Below are positions 40,752-52,446 of a stretch of DNA of 64,000 nt, piece after piece. The stretch is from Paraburkholderia sprentiae WSM5005. GTDB lineage: Bacteria; Pseudomonadota; Gammaproteobacteria; Burkholderiales; Burkholderiaceae. The position numbers and the translations under genes are program-made. How positions within the stretch are numbered: the stretch's first letter is position 1; each line of letters begins with the position of its first letter. The DNA lies in assembly GCF_001865575.2 (NCBI RefSeq), contig NZ_CP017561.2:3100001-3164000 (forward strand), given 5' to 3'. The notes beneath the pieces are model-generated. The model saw nothing but the letters and a program-made list of their open reading frames with translations, did not search any database and was not told the origin of the DNA.

Positions 40752-42155
40752 TCACACCTTCTGTTCCTGAGCGAGTCGAACCGGCACACCGCCGATCGAA
40801 CCCGCGCCCATCGTTATCACCACGTCGCCGTCGCGCACCACTGCGGACAGCGCGTCCGGCACCTCGTCCACCGTGTCGACGAACACCGGTTCGACCTTGC
40901 CCGCGACGCGCAGCGCGCGCGCCAATGCGCGACCGTCCGCGGCAACGATCGGCGCTTCGCCGGCCGCATAGACTTCGGTCAACACGAGCGCGTCGACGGT
41001 CGAAAGCACCTTCACGAAATCCTCGAAGCAATCACGGGTACGTGTGAAGCGGTGCGGCTGGAACGCCAGCACCAGCCGCCGGCCCGGGAATGCGCCGCGC
41101 GCCGCCGCGACCGTGGCGGCCATTTCGACCGGGTGATGACCGTAGTCGTCCACCAGCGTATAGGAGCCCGCGGCGTGGCCGTTGCTGACGACCGGCACTT
41201 CGCCGTAGCGCTGGAAGCGTCGGCCGACGCCGTTGAAATCCGCGAGCGCTCGCTGGATATCGGCATCTTTCACTTCGAGTTCAGTCGCAATTGCAATGGC
41301 GGCCAACGCGTTCTGCACGTTGTGCTCGCCCGGCAGGTTCAACGTGATGTCGAGCGGCGCCGCGTCTTCACGCATCGCGGTGAAATGCATGCGACCGTCG
41401 CGCGCTTCGACGTTGACCGCGCGCACCTGCGCATCGGCCGCGAGACCGTATCGAATGATCGGCTTCGACACGAACGGCAGGATCTCCTTCACGTTCGGGT
41501 CGTCGACGCACAGCACCGCGATGCCATAGAACGGCAGACGGTGCGTGAATTCGATGAACGCCTGCTTCAGACGCGCGAAGTCATGACCATAGGTGTCCAT
41601 ATGATCGGCGTCGATGTTCGTGATGACTTCGATCACCGGGAACAGGTTCAGGAACGACGCGTCGGATTCGTCCGCCTCCGCGACGATGAAGTCGCCGGTG
41701 CCGAGACGCGCATTCGCGCCCGCGCTGATCAGCCGGCCGCCGATCACGAAGGTCGGATCGAGCCCGCCCGCGGCGAGCACGCTCGCGACGAGCGACGTGG
41801 TCGTGGTCTTGCCGTGCGTGCCGGCAATCGCGATGCCCTGCTTCAGACGCATCAGCTCGGCGAGCATCACCGCCCGCGGCACGATCGGAATGCGGCGATG
41901 ACGCGCGGCCAGCACTTCCGGGTTGTCGGTGCGCACCGCGGTCGACACCACCACCGCGTTCGCGCCTTCGATATTCTCCGCCGCGTGCCCGATCGAAATG
42001 CGCGCGCCGAGCGCGGCGAGGCGCTCGGTGACCGCGTTGCCCGACAGATCCGAGCCGCTCACCTGATAGCCGAGATTGACGAGCACTTCGGCGATGCCGC
42101 TCATGCCGACGCCGCCGATGCCGACGAAATGAATGTGTTTGACGATGTGTTTCAT
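40752..42155 (-). CDS. murC: UDP-N-acetylmuramate--L-alanine ligase
   Basis: 467 aa Mur ligase that adds L-Ala to UDP-MurNAc. N-terminal nucleotide-binding [17 protein letters not shown] loop [10 protein letters not shown], and the [10 protein letters not shown] motif follow. Three-domain layout of normal length. ATG overlaps the murG stop (ATGA). Confidence 0.97.
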   Translation of the reverse strand: MKHIVKHIHFVGIGGVGMSGIAEVLVNLGYQVSGSDLSGNAVTERLAALGARISIGHAAENIEGANAVVVSTAVRTDNPEVLAARHRRIPIVPRAVMLAELMRLKQGIAIAGTHGKTTTTSLVASVLAAGGLDPTFVIGGRLISAGANARLGTGDFIVAEADESDASFLNLFPVIEVITNIDADHMDTYGHDFARLKQAFIEFTHRLPFYGIAVLCVDDPNVKEILPFVSKPIIRYGLAADAQVRAVNVEARDGRMHFTAMREDAAPLDITLNLPGEHNVQNALAAIAIATELEVKDADIQRALADFNGVGRRFQRYGEVPVVSNGHAAGSYTLVDDYGHHPVEMAATVAAARGAFPGRRLVLAFQPHRFTRTRDCFEDFVKVLSTVDALVLTEVYAAGEAPIVAADGRALARALRVAGKVEPVFVDTVDEVPDALSAVVRDGDVVITMGAGSIGGVPVRLAQEQKV

Positions 42156-43276
42156 TGCTTTCCTTCTGGGCTCAAGCCCGCCGTCGAACCCGCACCCGCC
42201 ACCGTCGCGCAGATCTGCGCGACCTGTTCCGTGGCGTCCGGTTTCGCGAGCGAGCGCGAGCGCTCCGCCATCTGCGCGAGACTTTCCCGCGTCTGGCTGC
42301 GCAACCAGTCGGCGAGCTTTTCCGCCGACAGATCGCGTTGTTGCACGACCAGCGCCGCGCCGTTGTCGGCGAGGAACGCTGCATTAGTGGTCTGGTGATC
42401 GTCGACCGCGTACGGGAACGGCACGAACAGCGCCGCCACGCCGACCGCCGAAATCTCCGATACCGTCATTGCGCCCGAGCGGCAGATCACCAGATCGGCC
42501 TGCGCGTAGGCGCTCGTCATGTCGTCGATGAACGGCACCAGCGAGACGTCCGCGCCTGCCTGCAAGCCGGCGGCCGCGTAGTTCTCGCGCAGCGCCTCGA
42601 TATGCTTGGCGCCCGCCTGATGCACGATGCGCGGCCTCTCGTTGGCGCCAAGCAGCGCGAGCGCGCGCGGCACGACTTCGTTCAGCGCGGCGGCGCCGAG
42701 ACTGCCACCCACGACGAGCACGTTCAGCGGACCGTTACGCTGCGCGTAGCGTGCTTTGGGTGCATTCGCGCGCGCAAGTTCCTCACGAATCGGATTGCCG
42801 GTCCATTCGCCATGCGGGAGCGCATTCGGAAACGCGACCAGCACGCGCCTGGCGAGCTTCGCGAGCACCTTGTTCGCGAGACCCGCGATCGAATTCTGCT
42901 CATGCAGCACGAGCGGCCGGCCACTCAGCGCGGTCATCAGCCCGGCCGGAAACGTGATGTAGCCGCCCATGCCGAGCACGACGTCGGGTTTCACGCGACG
43001 CAGCACGCGCAAGCTCTGCGTGCACGCGCGCAGCAGGTTCACCGGCAGCATCAGCTTGGTCTTCAACCCCTTGCCGCGCACGCCGCCGAAGCGCACGTAC
43101 TCCATCGCAATGCCATGCTTCGGTACGAGCGTCGCTTCCATGCCCGCGGGGTTGCCGAGCCATACGACTTTCCAGCCCCACGCCTGCATCCGATGCGCGA
43201 CCGCGAGCCCCGGGAACACGTGTCCCCCGGTCCCGCCGGCCATCACCATCAGCGTGCGTTGTGGCAGAGCCGTCAT
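42152..43276 (-). CDS. murG: Lipid II synthase: N-acetylglucosaminyltransferase MurG
   Basis: 374 aa GT-B glycosyltransferase that adds GlcNAc to lipid I on the inner face of the membrane. Glycine loops [15 protein letters not shown] and [15 protein letters not shown], and a nucleotide-sugar binding region [17 protein letters not shown] at 43276 overlaps the ftsW stop by 4 nt; the frame is open further upstream inside ftsW, which is spurious. Confidence 0.97.
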   Translation of the reverse strand: MTALPQRTLMVMAGGTGGHVFPGLAVAHRMQAWGWKVVWLGNPAGMEATLVPKHGIAMEYVRFGGVRGKGLKTKLMLPVNLLRACTQSLRVLRRVKPDVVLGMGGYITFPAGLMTALSGRPLVLHEQNSIAGLANKVLAKLARRVLVAFPNALPHGEWTGNPIREELARANAPKARYAQRNGPLNVLVVGGSLGAAALNEVVPRALALLGANERPRIVHQAGAKHIEALRENYAAAGLQAGADVSLVPFIDDMTSAYAQADLVICRSGAMTVSEISAVGVAALFVPFPYAVDDHQTTNAAFLADNGAALVVQQRDLSAEKLADWLRSQTRESLAQMAERSRSLAKPDATEQVAQICATVAGAGSTAGLSPEGKQ

Positions 43277-44547
43277 ACCTTTCCCCCGCGCATCAACACC
43301 CGGTTCTCGTAGTCGACCCGCATCAGCACCGCGATCGCCACGCAGTTCAGCAAGATGCCCGAGCCGCCATAGCTGACGAGCGGCAAGGTCAGGCCCTTGG
43401 TCGGCAGAAGACCGAGGTTCACGCCCATGTTGATGAAGGTCTGCGCGCCGAACCAGATGCCGATGCCCTTCGCGACGAGACCCGCGAACGTGCGGTCGAG
43501 CGCGAGCGCCTGACGGCCGATCTCGAACGAGCGGCGCACGATCCAGTAGAACATCAGGATCACGACCAGCACGCCGACGAAACCCAGCTCCTCGCCGATC
43601 ACCGCAAGAATGAAGTCGGTATGCGCTTCCGGCAGATAGTTGAGCTTCTCGACGCTGCCGCCGAGCCCGACGCCGAACCACTCGCCGCGCCCGAACGCGA
43701 TCAGCGAGTGCGTGAGCTGATACGCCTTGCCCTGTGCGTAGCGGTCGTCCCACGGATCGAGGTACGCGAAGATCCGCTCACGACGCCACGGCGACGCCCA
43801 CACCAGCAACGTGAACGTGCCTACCGCGGTCGCGACGAGGCCGCCGAACAGCTTGCCGTTCACGCCGCCCAGGAACAGCACGCCCATCGCGATCGCCGCG
43901 ATCACCATGAACGCGCCCATGTCGGGCTCGAGCAGCAGCAGCATGCCGACCAGACCAACCGCGACCGCCATCGGCAGGAAGCCCTTCGCGAAGCTGTGCA
44001 TGTACTCCTGCTTGCGCACCGTGTAGTTCGCTGCGTAGATCGTCACCGCGAGCTTCATGATTTCCGACGGCTGCATGTTCGTGATGCCGAGCGGGATCCA
44101 GCGGCGCGCGCCGTTCACACCCTTGCCCACGTGCGGAATCAGCACGATCACGAGCGCGACGAGCGAGATCAGAAACAGCTTCGGCGCGTACTTGTCCCAC
44201 GTCGAAATCGGAATGCGGAACGATACGACGCCGACCACCGCGCCCATCACGACGAAGATGGTCTGCCGCACGAGAAACGCGTAATCGCGGTACGACGCGT
44301 ACTTCGGCGAATCGGGCATCGCGATCGACGCCGAGTACACCATCACGATGCCGAGCCCGAGCAGCGCGACGACGACCCACAGCAGAGAGTGGTCGTAGTC
44401 GAGCATGCGCGAACGCAGCGGCCGAACACCGTTGACTGCGCTCGCGAGGCCGCTGCCGCCCGTGCGGGTGGACGTGCGCGTGGAGGTGCGTGCGGCGCCG
44501 TTGCCGCCGGCGGCTTCACGCGAGCCAAAACGTTCGGACCAGCTCAT
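43273..44547 (-). CDS. ftsW: SEDS glycosyltransferase FtsW
   Basis: 424 aa, ten membrane helices, septal peptidoglycan polymerase that pairs with FtsI. Family features GWRRIPLG-like ([21 protein letters not shown]), [20 protein letters not shown] and [10 protein letters not shown]. An unusually Ser/Thr/Arg/Gly-rich cytoplasmic N-terminus of about 45 residues precedes the first helix. ATG at 44547 overlaps the murD stop and has GGGGGA upstream. Confidence 0.96.
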   Translation of the reverse strand: MSWSERFGSREAAGGNGAARTSTRTSTRTGGSGLASAVNGVRPLRSRMLDYDHSLLWVVVALLGLGIVMVYSASIAMPDSPKYASYRDYAFLVRQTIFVVMGAVVGVVSFRIPISTWDKYAPKLFLISLVALVIVLIPHVGKGVNGARRWIPLGITNMQPSEIMKLAVTIYAANYTVRKQEYMHSFAKGFLPMAVAVGLVGMLLLLEPDMGAFMVIAAIAMGVLFLGGVNGKLFGGLVATAVGTFTLLVWASPWRRERIFAYLDPWDDRYAQGKAYQLTHSLIAFGRGEWFGVGLGGSVEKLNYLPEAHTDFILAVIGEELGFVGVLVVILMFYWIVRRSFEIGRQALALDRTFAGLVAKGIGIWFGAQTFINMGVNLGLLPTKGLTLPLVSYGGSGILLNCVAIAVLMRVDYENRVLMRGGKV

Positions 44548-46055
44548 ATCATCGTCCCCCGTTCGGCCGCGATATCTTCGACCGTGCTGCGGAATACGGC
44601 CGCGCGGTGTGCGTAACCCTTGAACATGTCGAAGCTCGCGCACGCGGGCGACAGCAGCACCGCGTCGCCGGGCTGCGCGAGCGCGGTGGCCGCGCGGGTC
44701 GCGTCTTCCAGCGTCGCGTGATCGGTCATCGCGACGCCGCAATGTTCGAGCGCCGCGCGAATCTGCGGCGCGTCGCGGCCGATCAGCATCACCGCGCGGC
44801 ACCAGCGCATCACCGGTGCGGCGAGCGGCTCGAATTCCTGACCCTTGCCGTCGCCGCCGGCAATCAGCACCGCGCGTTGCGCGAGACCGTCGAGCGCGGC
44901 GACCGTCGCACCGACGTTGGTGCCCTTGCTGTCGTCCACGTAGTCGATGCCGTCGATCGACGCGATCAGCTCCACGCGATGCGGCTCGCCGCGGTACTCG
45001 CGCAGCCCATGCAAAAGCGGCGCGCCGGGCAGGCCGACCGCGCGTGCGAGCGCGTACGCGGCCAACGCGTTGGCGGCGTTATGCAAGCCGCGGATGCGCA
45101 GCGCGTCGGCCGGCATCAGACGCTTCAGCGCAATGTCGGGCGTGGCGGCCGCTTCGCCCTTGCGACGGCGCTTCGACGGGGCTTCGTCGCTCGCGTCGCG
45201 ATCTTGCGCTTCGACGAGCCACACCATGCCGTTCTCGCGCAGCAGGCCGTAGTCGCCGTGGTTGTTCGGCTCGGTCACGCCGAACGTGACGACCTCCGCG
45301 TCGCCGCCCGCAGGCGCGAGCGTCATCACGCGCGCGTCGTCGCGGTTCAGCACGCGCACCGTCTGTGTACCGAAGATGCGGCCCTTCGCGGCCGCGTACG
45401 CGTCGAGTCCGCCGTGCCAGTCCAGGTGATCCTGCGTGATGTTCAGCACGGCCGCCGCGTCCGGCGCAAACGTATGCGACGTCTCCAGCTGGAAGCTCGA
45501 CAGTTCGAGCACCCACACGTCGGGCAGCGCGGTCTGGTCGATCGCTTCGGAGAGCTTGTCGAGCAGCGACGGGCTGATGTTGCCCGCCACCGCGACCTTC
45601 TTGCCCGCGCGTTCGCACAGCAAGCCGGTCAGGCTCGTCGTCGTGGTCTTGCCGTTCGTGCCGGTGATCGCGATAACCTTCGGCGCATAGCCGGACTCGC
45701 CGAGCGTGCGCAGCGCCTGCGCGAACAACTCGAGCTCGCCCCACACCGGAATGCCCTGTTGGCGCGCGGCCGTGATCAGCGGCAGCAGATCGGCGGCCAG
45801 CGGCGACAGGCCCGGGCTGATCGCGACCAGCTCGACGCCTTCGAGCAGCACCGGCGAAAACGGACCGCCGACGAAATCGGTATCCACGCGATGCGCTTCG
45901 AGCGCGGACAGATTCGGCGGCACTTCACGCGTATCGGCCACGCGCAGCCGACAGCCGTGCCTGGCGCACCAGCGCGCCATCGCGAGACCGGATTCACCCA
46001 GTCCCAGCACGAGCACCATCGGCTTTTGCCGATCCCGAAACTTCTCGCCGAACAT
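44544..46055 (-). CDS. murD: UDP-N-acetylmuramoyl-L-alanine--D-glutamate ligase
   Basis: 503 aa Mur ligase adding D-Glu. N-terminal [16 protein letters not shown] loop [19 protein letters not shown] and [10 protein letters not shown], and C-terminal [11 protein letters not shown] are intact. Longer than E. coli MurD (438 aa), in part through an insertion with charged residues ([16 protein letters not shown]) in the central domain, as in other Burkholderia. Confidence 0.96.
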   Translation of the reverse strand: MFGEKFRDRQKPMVLVLGLGESGLAMARWCARHGCRLRVADTREVPPNLSALEAHRVDTDFVGGPFSPVLLEGVELVAISPGLSPLAADLLPLITAARQQGIPVWGELELFAQALRTLGESGYAPKVIAITGTNGKTTTTSLTGLLCERAGKKVAVAGNISPSLLDKLSEAIDQTALPDVWVLELSSFQLETSHTFAPDAAAVLNITQDHLDWHGGLDAYAAAKGRIFGTQTVRVLNRDDARVMTLAPAGGDAEVVTFGVTEPNNHGDYGLLRENGMVWLVEAQDRDASDEAPSKRRRKGEAAATPDIALKRLMPADALRIRGLHNAANALAAYALARAVGLPGAPLLHGLREYRGEPHRVELIASIDGIDYVDDSKGTNVGATVAALDGLAQRAVLIAGGDGKGQEFEPLAAPVMRWCRAVMLIGRDAPQIRAALEHCGVAMTDHATLEDATRAATALAQPGDAVLLSPACASFDMFKGYAHRAAVFRSTVEDIAAERGTMI

Positions 46056-46080
46056 CGCCTGCTTCCTTGAATACTGCTGC

Positions 46081-47250
46081 TTAACGCAATTTGAGCGTGG
46101 ACAAACCGAATAGGCACAACATCAACGTGATGATCCAGAAACGCACGACCACCTGCGTTTCCTTCCAGCCCGACAATTCGAAATGGTGATGCAGCGGTGC
46201 CATCTTGAAGAAGCGCCGCCCTTCGCCGTAACGGCGCTTCGTGTATTTGAACCACGTGACCTGCAGCATCACCGACAGCGTTTCCGCGACGAAAATGCCG
46301 CCCATGATGAACAGCACGATTTCTTGCCGCACGATCACCGCGACCGTGCCGAGCGCGCCGCCAAGCGCGAGCGCGCCGACGTCGCCCATGAACATCTGCG
46401 CCGGATGCGTGTTGAACCAAAGGAACGCCAGACCCGCGCCGCCCATCGCCGAACAGAAAATCAGCAATTCGCCCGCGCCGGGAATGTGCGGAAACAACAG
46501 GTACTTCGAATAGACCGAACTGCCCATCACGTACGCGAACACGCCGAGCGACGCGCCGACCAGCACGACCGGCATGATCACGAGGCCGTCGAGGCCATCC
46601 GTCAGATTCACCGCGTTGCTCGCGCCGACGATCACCAGATACGTGAGCACGATGAAGCCCCACACGCCGAGCGGATAGGTGATCGACTTGAAGAACGGCA
46701 GCAGCAGGTCGGCGCGCGCGGGCAGCCCCATCGACAGGCCGCTGCGCACCCACGCCATGAACAGATCGAACACGCGCACGTTGCTCGCCTCGGAGACGCT
46801 GAACGCGAGATAAACCGCCGCGAACAGACCGATCACCGATTGCCAGAAATACTTTTCGCGCGACGACATGCCACGCGGGTCCTTGTAGACGACCTTGCGG
46901 TAATCGTCGACCCAGCCGATCACGCCGAAGCCGAACGTGACCAGCATCACGATCCAGATGAAACGGTTGGTCAGATCGGCCCACAGCAGCGTGGCCACGC
47001 CGATGCCGAGCAGGATCAGCACGCCGCCCATCGTCGGCGTGCCCGATTTGATGAGGTGAGTTTGCGGACCGTCCTTGCGAACGGCCTGGCCGACCTTCAT
47101 CGCGGTCAGTTTGCGAATGACCGCCGGGCCGCAGACGAGCCCGATCAACAGCGCGGTGATGGTCGCCATCACCGCGCGAAACGTCAGATAACTGAACACG
47201 CGCAAGAAGCTTGCGTCATTCTGCAGCCATTGCGCCAGCGCCAGTAGCAT
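46081..47250 (-). CDS. mraY: Phospho-N-acetylmuramoyl-pentapeptide-transferase
   Basis: 389 aa polytopic enzyme making lipid I from UDP-MurNAc-pentapeptide and undecaprenyl phosphate. Asp-rich and NLTDGLDGL motifs, [17 protein letters not shown], and the [17 protein letters not shown] loop are present. ATG 47250 with AAGGA about 7 nt upstream, 15 nt after murF. Confidence 0.97.
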   Translation of the reverse strand: MLLALAQWLQNDASFLRVFSYLTFRAVMATITALLIGLVCGPAVIRKLTAMKVGQAVRKDGPQTHLIKSGTPTMGGVLILLGIGVATLLWADLTNRFIWIVMLVTFGFGVIGWVDDYRKVVYKDPRGMSSREKYFWQSVIGLFAAVYLAFSVSEASNVRVFDLFMAWVRSGLSMGLPARADLLLPFFKSITYPLGVWGFIVLTYLVIVGASNAVNLTDGLDGLVIMPVVLVGASLGVFAYVMGSSVYSKYLLFPHIPGAGELLIFCSAMGGAGLAFLWFNTHPAQMFMGDVGALALGGALGTVAVIVRQEIVLFIMGGIFVAETLSVMLQVTWFKYTKRRYGEGRRFFKMAPLHHHFELSGWKETQVVVRFWIITLMLCLFGLSTLKLR

Positions 47251-47265
47251 GCCTGGATCCTTCTT

Positions 47266-48678
47266 TTAACGTGCGGCGGGCGTCGAGCCCGCGGCGTTGG
47301 GTTGTGGACTCGTCACGGCGTCCACCACGCGCTCCATCTGCATGAAGCGCGAGCCTTTCACGAGAAGCGTTGCGGCAGCGCCGAAGCCGGCCTGCTGCAG
47401 TTGCGCGACCAGCGCGCCGACATCGGCGACGTGCTGCGCGCCGGCGCCGTAGGCGGCGCAGGCGTCGCGCGAGGCGTCGCCGATTGCATACAGCGCGTCG
47501 ATTCCGCGCTCTTTCGCATACGCGCCGATCTCGCGATGAAACGCCGGGCCGTTGTCGCCGACTTCGCCCATGTCGCCCATCACGAGCACACGCGGCGATT
47601 CACGTGACGCGAGCACGTCGATCGCGGCGCGCATCGAATCGGGATTCGCGTTGTAGGTGTCGTCGATCACGGTTGCGCCTGCGAGCGTGCCGAGCGCGGC
47701 CTGCTTGACCTGCAGACGGCCCTTCACCGCGCCGAACGATTCGAGGCCGCGCTGGATCGCGTCGAGCGACACCCCCGCGGCCAACGCCGCCGAGGCCGCC
47801 GCGAGCGCGTTGTGCGCGTTGTGATCGCCAAGCACTTGCAGCGTGACGTCGAGATGGCCTTGCGGCGTGTCGATCGACAGATGCTTGCCGTCGAACCTGC
47901 CCTTCACCACAGCTTCGGTGGTGCGCTCCGCGCTGTTCAACGCGAAATCGACGATGCGACTGCCGGTGGCGGCGACGCGCCAGATGCTCGCGTACGCGTC
48001 GTCGGCGGGGAACACCGCTGTGCCTTGCGGCGACAGCGCGTGAATCACGCTCGCGTGTTCGAGCGCGACCGCCTCGACGGTCGCCATGAATTCCTGGTGC
48101 TCGCGCTGCGCGTTGTTGACGACGGCGACCGTCGGCTCGGCGAGCTTCGCGAGCTGTTCGGTTTCGCCCGGATGGTTCATGCCGAGCTCGACCACCGCGA
48201 GCCGATGCGCGGCGTGCAGACGGAACAGCGTGAGCGGCAGGCCGATGTCGTTGTTGAAATTGCCTGCTGTCGCGAGGCGCGCATCCGCGCCGACCCCGGC
48301 CGCGAAGATCGACGCGATCATTTCCTTGGCCGTGGTCTTGCCGTTGCTGCCCGTGACCGCGACGAGCGGCAAATCGAACTGACGCCGCCAGCCGCGCGCG
48401 AGCGCGCCGAGCGCTTCGCGCGTGTCGGCGACGCGGATCGCGGGCACGCTCCAGTTCTCCGGCGTACGCGCGACGAGCACGGCCGCGACGTTGCGCTCGG
48501 CGACTTGCGGCAGGAAGTCGTGGGCGTCGAAACGATCGCCCTTGATCGCGATGAACAGATCGCCGGGGCCGGCGCTGCGGCTGTCGGTCGACACGCGCTC
48601 GAAGCGCACGCCGTCGTCGCCGACGACGCTCGCGCCGGGGATCTGCGCGGCGGCCGCACGTAGCGAGAACATCGTCAT
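47266..48678 (-). CDS. murF: UDP-MurNAc-tripeptide--D-Ala-D-Ala ligase
   Basis: 470 aa Mur ligase adding D-Ala-D-Ala, product of ddl. ATP loop GSNGKTTAKEM, ELGMNHPGE and IDDTYNANPDSM are present. ATG at 48678 overlaps the murE stop (ATGA) with GGAGG 6 nt upstream; a nearby in-frame ATG at 48672 is less good. The longer frame running into murE is spurious. Confidence 0.97.
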   Translation of the reverse strand: MTMFSLRAAAAQIPGASVVGDDGVRFERVSTDSRSAGPGDLFIAIKGDRFDAHDFLPQVAERNVAAVLVARTPENWSVPAIRVADTREALGALARGWRRQFDLPLVAVTGSNGKTTAKEMIASIFAAGVGADARLATAGNFNNDIGLPLTLFRLHAAHRLAVVELGMNHPGETEQLAKLAEPTVAVVNNAQREHQEFMATVEAVALEHASVIHALSPQGTAVFPADDAYASIWRVAATGSRIVDFALNSAERTTEAVVKGRFDGKHLSIDTPQGHLDVTLQVLGDHNAHNALAAASAALAAGVSLDAIQRGLESFGAVKGRLQVKQAALGTLAGATVIDDTYNANPDSMRAAIDVLASRESPRVLVMGDMGEVGDNGPAFHREIGAYAKERGIDALYAIGDASRDACAAYGAGAQHVADVGALVAQLQQAGFGAAATLLVKGSRFMQMERVVDAVTSPQPNAAGSTPAAR

Positions 48679-50237
48679 TCGCCACCTCCGCGGGTTTGCG
48701 TCGCCCGCGCGGCGAGCGCGAGGCGGGCATGGTCCTGATCGGAGAAAGCGCGTTTCTTGCCCATGATTTCCTGGGTGGCTTCGTGGCCCTTGCCGGCCAG
48801 CACGATCACGTCTTCGCGCGCGGCGCCGCGGACCGCCTGCAGGATCGCGCTCGCGCGGTCCTCGATGCGGCGCGCCTTCGAGGCGTCTCGCATGCCCGTG
48901 GCGATCTGCTCGATGATCGCGAGCGGATCTTCGCTGCGCGGGTTGTCGCTCGTCACGACGACGTTGTCCGCGAGCCGCTCGGCGATCTCGCCCATCAGCG
49001 GACGCTTGGTCGCATCGCGGTCGCCGCCGCAGCCGAACATGCAGACGAGTTCTCCGCCGCGCGCGGCGGCGATCGGGCGCAGTGCCTCGAGCGTTTTTTC
49101 GAGCGCATCGGGCGTGTGCGCGTAGTCGATCACGACGAGCGGTTCGTCGTTCTGCAGACGTCCGCCCAGACGCTGCATGCGGCCGTTCACCGGTTCGAGC
49201 TTCGCGAGTTCGGCGAGCGCCGCGTCGAACGGCACGTCGGCGGCGAGCAGCACGCCGAGCACCGCGAGCAGATTGCTGACGTTGAAGAGGCCCAGCGTTT
49301 GCACTTCGAGTTTGGCGTTGCCCCAGTCCGACGTGTTCAGATGAAACGCGGTGCCGGTCGCGGTGGCCCGCACGTCCGATGCGGTGAGCCACGCGTCGGC
49401 CTGCGATGTGCGTCCAGCGCCAGCGCTGTCTTGTCCGGCCTCGATGCCATAGGCGATCGTGCGCGCGTGAGCGCGCGTGCTCGCGAGCAAACGCCGGCCG
49501 GCGGCATCGTCGCGATTGATCACGGCCGCGCGCAGCTCGGGCCACGCGAACAGGCGCGCCTTGGCGGCTTCGTATGCTTCGAAGGTGCCGTGATAGTCGA
49601 GATGGTCCTGCGTCAGGTTGGTGAACACCGCGATGTCGAAAGCGGTGCCGTTCACCCGCCCCTGATGCAGCGCATGCGACGACACTTCCATCGCCACCGC
49701 CTGCGCGCCCGCGTCGCGCAATTGCGCGAGGCTGCGTTGCAATTGCGGTGCGTCGGGCGTCGTGAAGCCGGTGTGCACGAGCTGGCCAACCAGGCCGGTG
49801 CCGAGCGTGCCGACGATCGCGCAGCGCGTGCCGAGCGCCGACAGCGCCGCGGCGACCCACTGGCTGCACGAAGTCTTGCCGTTGGTGCCGGTGATGCCGA
49901 CCGCGAGCATCGCGTCGCTCGGATCGCGATACCACGCGCTCGCGATCGTGCCGGCGAGTTCGTTCAACGCCGGCACCGCATGGGCGACCGATGCATCGAG
50001 CGTGCCGCTGAAGCCTTCGGGTTGCACCAGCACGGCGGCCGCGCCGCGCTCGATTGCGGCGTCGATGAACGCGCGGTTGTCCGCGCCGTCGACCGCGTAC
50101 GCGAGGAACGCGTCGCCGGCCGCGAGCGAGCGCGTGTCGGCGTGCAGATGCGCGCCTGGCTGCACGTGCGCGTGCAGCCAGGCGAGGGCGTCGGCGATCT
50201 GCCGGTGCGCGGGATGTTGCTTGCGCAGCGCGCTCAT
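48675..50237 (-). CDS. murE: UDP-MurNAc-L-Ala-D-Glu--2,6-diaminopimelate ligase
   Basis: 520 aa Mur ligase. ATP loop GTNGKTSCSQW; TPDAPQLQR; and the DNPR motif (TSDNPRSEDP), which marks meso-diaminopimelate rather than lysine specificity. Length and order normal. ATG at 50237 overlaps the ftsI stop. Confidence 0.97.
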   Translation of the reverse strand: MSALRKQHPAHRQIADALAWLHAHVQPGAHLHADTRSLAAGDAFLAYAVDGADNRAFIDAAIERGAAAVLVQPEGFSGTLDASVAHAVPALNELAGTIASAWYRDPSDAMLAVGITGTNGKTSCSQWVAAALSALGTRCAIVGTLGTGLVGQLVHTGFTTPDAPQLQRSLAQLRDAGAQAVAMEVSSHALHQGRVNGTAFDIAVFTNLTQDHLDYHGTFEAYEAAKARLFAWPELRAAVINRDDAAGRRLLASTRAHARTIAYGIEAGQDSAGAGRTSQADAWLTASDVRATATGTAFHLNTSDWGNAKLEVQTLGLFNVSNLLAVLGVLLAADVPFDAALAELAKLEPVNGRMQRLGGRLQNDEPLVVIDYAHTPDALEKTLEALRPIAAARGGELVCMFGCGGDRDATKRPLMGEIAERLADNVVVTSDNPRSEDPLAIIEQIATGMRDASKARRIEDRASAILQAVRGAAREDVIVLAGKGHEATQEIMGKKRAFSDQDHARLALAARATQTRGGGE

Positions 50238-52099
50238 CGCTCGACTCCTGGATGATTTTTCGGGTTGGCGGAAATGGTCATCTTCTTCACGCCGGGGCTC
50301 GTCGACAGCTTCCTGGCTCCGGACTGCGTGGCCGGCGCGGCGGGCGCGGGCGGCGCCGAATCGTCGGACACGACCATCTGCTTGACGGGCATGTCAGGCG
50401 GCACGTTCAGCGCGCGCAGCGTGTCGCCGACGATGCCCGAGAACACCGGGCCCGACACCTGGCCGCCGAAGTGGCTACCCGCCGTCGGCTCGTCGACCGA
50501 CACCGCCACGACGATGCGCGGATTCGGCATCGGCGCCATGCCGACGAACGACGCGCGATATTTGGAGTGGTCGTAGCCGTGCGGCCCGTGCTTGTACGCG
50601 GTACCGCTCTTGCCGCCGACGCGATAGCCGGGCACCGCGGCATCCGGCGACGTGCCTTGCGGCGACACCACGGCTTCGAGCATCGCGCGGACTTCACGCG
50701 CGGTGGTCGGCGAAAAGATCTGCGGACCGGTGGCCGGCTGGTCGCCAGGGGTGTGGAAAATCGTCACCGGCATGATCTCGCCGTCGTGCGCGATCGCGGT
50801 GTACGCGCGGCCGAGCTGGAACAGCGACACCGACAGGCCGTAGCCGTACGACATCGTCGCCTGCTCGATGCGCCGCCAGCTCTTCCACGGACGCAGACGG
50901 CCCGCCGCCGCGCCCGGAAAACCGACCTTCGGCGCCTGGCCGAGACCGATGCTGGTGTACATGTTCCACATCTCTTCGGGCCGTAGCTGCATCGCGATTT
51001 TGGTCGCGCCGATATTGCTCGACTTCTGGATCACGCCGCCGACCGTCAGCACGCCGAAGCCGCTGTCGTCGGTAATCTGCGCGCCGTCGAGTACGAAGTG
51101 GCCGTTGCCCGTATCTACCAGTGTAGTCGGCGTCACGCGGTGAAGATCGAGCGCGAGCGACACCGTGAACGGCTTCATGATCGAGCCCGGCTCGAACGTG
51201 TCGGTCAGGATGCGGTTGCGCAGCTGGTCGCCGGTCAGGTGCGAGCGGTCGTTCGGGTTGTAGGTCGGGTAATTGACGAGCGCGAGCACTTCGCCGGTGC
51301 GCACGTCGATCACCATCGCCGCGCCAGCCTTCGCCTTGGATTTTTCGACGGCCGCTTTCAGGTTCGTATAAGCGATGTACTGGATTTTGCTGTCGATCGA
51401 CAGATCGACGTCCTGGCCGTTGTGCGGCACGACCTGCTCGTCCACGTCCTCGATGATGTGGCCCATCCGGTCCTTGATCACGCGACGGCTGCCCGACAGA
51501 CCGGCGAGCAGTTTCTGGTCGCCGAGCTCGACACCTTCCTGGCCCTCGTCCTCGACGTTCGTGAAGCCGATCAGATGAGCGGTGATCTCGCCTTCCGGAT
51601 AGAAGCGCTTGTATTCGGCCCGCGAGTAAATGCCGGGGATGTCGAGCGCAACGACTTTATCGGCGACGTCGACCGGCACCTGGCGCTTCACGTAGACGAA
51701 GGTCTTGTCCTCGGAAAGCTTCGCGCGCAGCTCCTTCATGCTCATGCCGAGCAGTTTGCCGAGCGCGTCGAGCTTGTCGGCGCCGAGGTCGTCGGGCACC
51801 GATTCGGGAATCGCCCAGATTGCGCGCACCGGCAGGCTGGTGGCGAGCACGAGGCCGTTGCGGTCGAGAATCTTGCCGCGCGTGGCCGGCATGTCGATGC
51901 GGCGCTGATAGCGGATTTCGCCCTGCTTCAGATAGAACGCGTTGCCGGGGCCCTGAATCCAGAACGCGCGCGCGGCGAGCGCGACGAACGCCATGAACAG
52001 CATGAACACGACGAGCTTCGAGCGCCACATCGGCAGACGCACCGACAGGATCGGGTTGGCCGAAAACGCGACGCTCTTGTGTGCCGACGATTTTTTCAT
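50234..52099 (-). CDS. ftsI: Septal transpeptidase FtsI (PBP3)
   Basis: 621 aa class B penicillin-binding protein. A basic N-terminus and one membrane helix (LVVFMLFMAFVALAARAF), PBP dimerisation domain (MPATRGKILDRNGLVLA), then the transpeptidase domain with SxxK (SIMK), SxN (SSN) and KSGT motifs. The C-terminal tail after the KSGT domain is Ala/Pro-rich and ends in KKMTISANPKNHPG. ATG overlaps the ftsL stop. Confidence 0.96.
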   Translation of the reverse strand: MKKSSAHKSVAFSANPILSVRLPMWRSKLVVFMLFMAFVALAARAFWIQGPGNAFYLKQGEIRYQRRIDMPATRGKILDRNGLVLATSLPVRAIWAIPESVPDDLGADKLDALGKLLGMSMKELRAKLSEDKTFVYVKRQVPVDVADKVVALDIPGIYSRAEYKRFYPEGEITAHLIGFTNVEDEGQEGVELGDQKLLAGLSGSRRVIKDRMGHIIEDVDEQVVPHNGQDVDLSIDSKIQYIAYTNLKAAVEKSKAKAGAAMVIDVRTGEVLALVNYPTYNPNDRSHLTGDQLRNRILTDTFEPGSIMKPFTVSLALDLHRVTPTTLVDTGNGHFVLDGAQITDDSGFGVLTVGGVIQKSSNIGATKIAMQLRPEEMWNMYTSIGLGQAPKVGFPGAAAGRLRPWKSWRRIEQATMSYGYGLSVSLFQLGRAYTAIAHDGEIMPVTIFHTPGDQPATGPQIFSPTTAREVRAMLEAVVSPQGTSPDAAVPGYRVGGKSGTAYKHGPHGYDHSKYRASFVGMAPMPNPRIVVAVSVDEPTAGSHFGGQVSGPVFSGIVGDTLRALNVPPDMPVKQMVVSDDSAPPAPAAPATQSGARKLSTSPGVKKMTISANPKNHPGVER

Positions 52100-52446
52100 C
52101 GCGTGCCTCCGCGACGGGTCGCGACCGGGGCCGAGGCCGGCGCCGAAGTCGGAATCGGGGCGTCGGTCGCCGTCGCGGCTCCCGGGTCGAGCGTCAGGTA
52201 CTGGGTGCGCCCCGTGGTGACCGATTGCATCTTCAGCGAGGCAGTGGCGATCTGCTCGATGCGCGAGGTTTTGGACAGCGCGCTCTGCTGATATTGAAGC
52301 TGCGAATAGTCCTGCTGCAGCTGACGCTCCTGCGACTGCGCGCGCTGCAGCTGGATGAAGATCTGCCGCTGCTGATTGGTCGCGTTGACCACCGACAAGG
52401 CGCAGCCCATCACGATGATCAGCAGGAAAATATTGAGGCGGTTCAT
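52096..52446 (-). CDS. ftsL: Cell division protein FtsL
   Basis: 116 aa small bitopic protein: membrane helix at residues 3-20 ([18 protein letters not shown]), then a Gln-rich coiled coil ([18 protein letters not shown]...) that pairs with FtsB, and a Pro/Ala tail. ATG at 52446 overlaps the rsmH stop; stop overlaps the ftsI start. Confidence 0.93.
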   Translation of the reverse strand: MNRLNIFLLIIVMGCALSVVNATNQQRQIFIQLQRAQSQERQLQQDYSQLQYQQSALSKTSRIEQIATASLKMQSVTTGRTQYLTLDPGAATATDAPIPTSAPASAPVATRRGGTR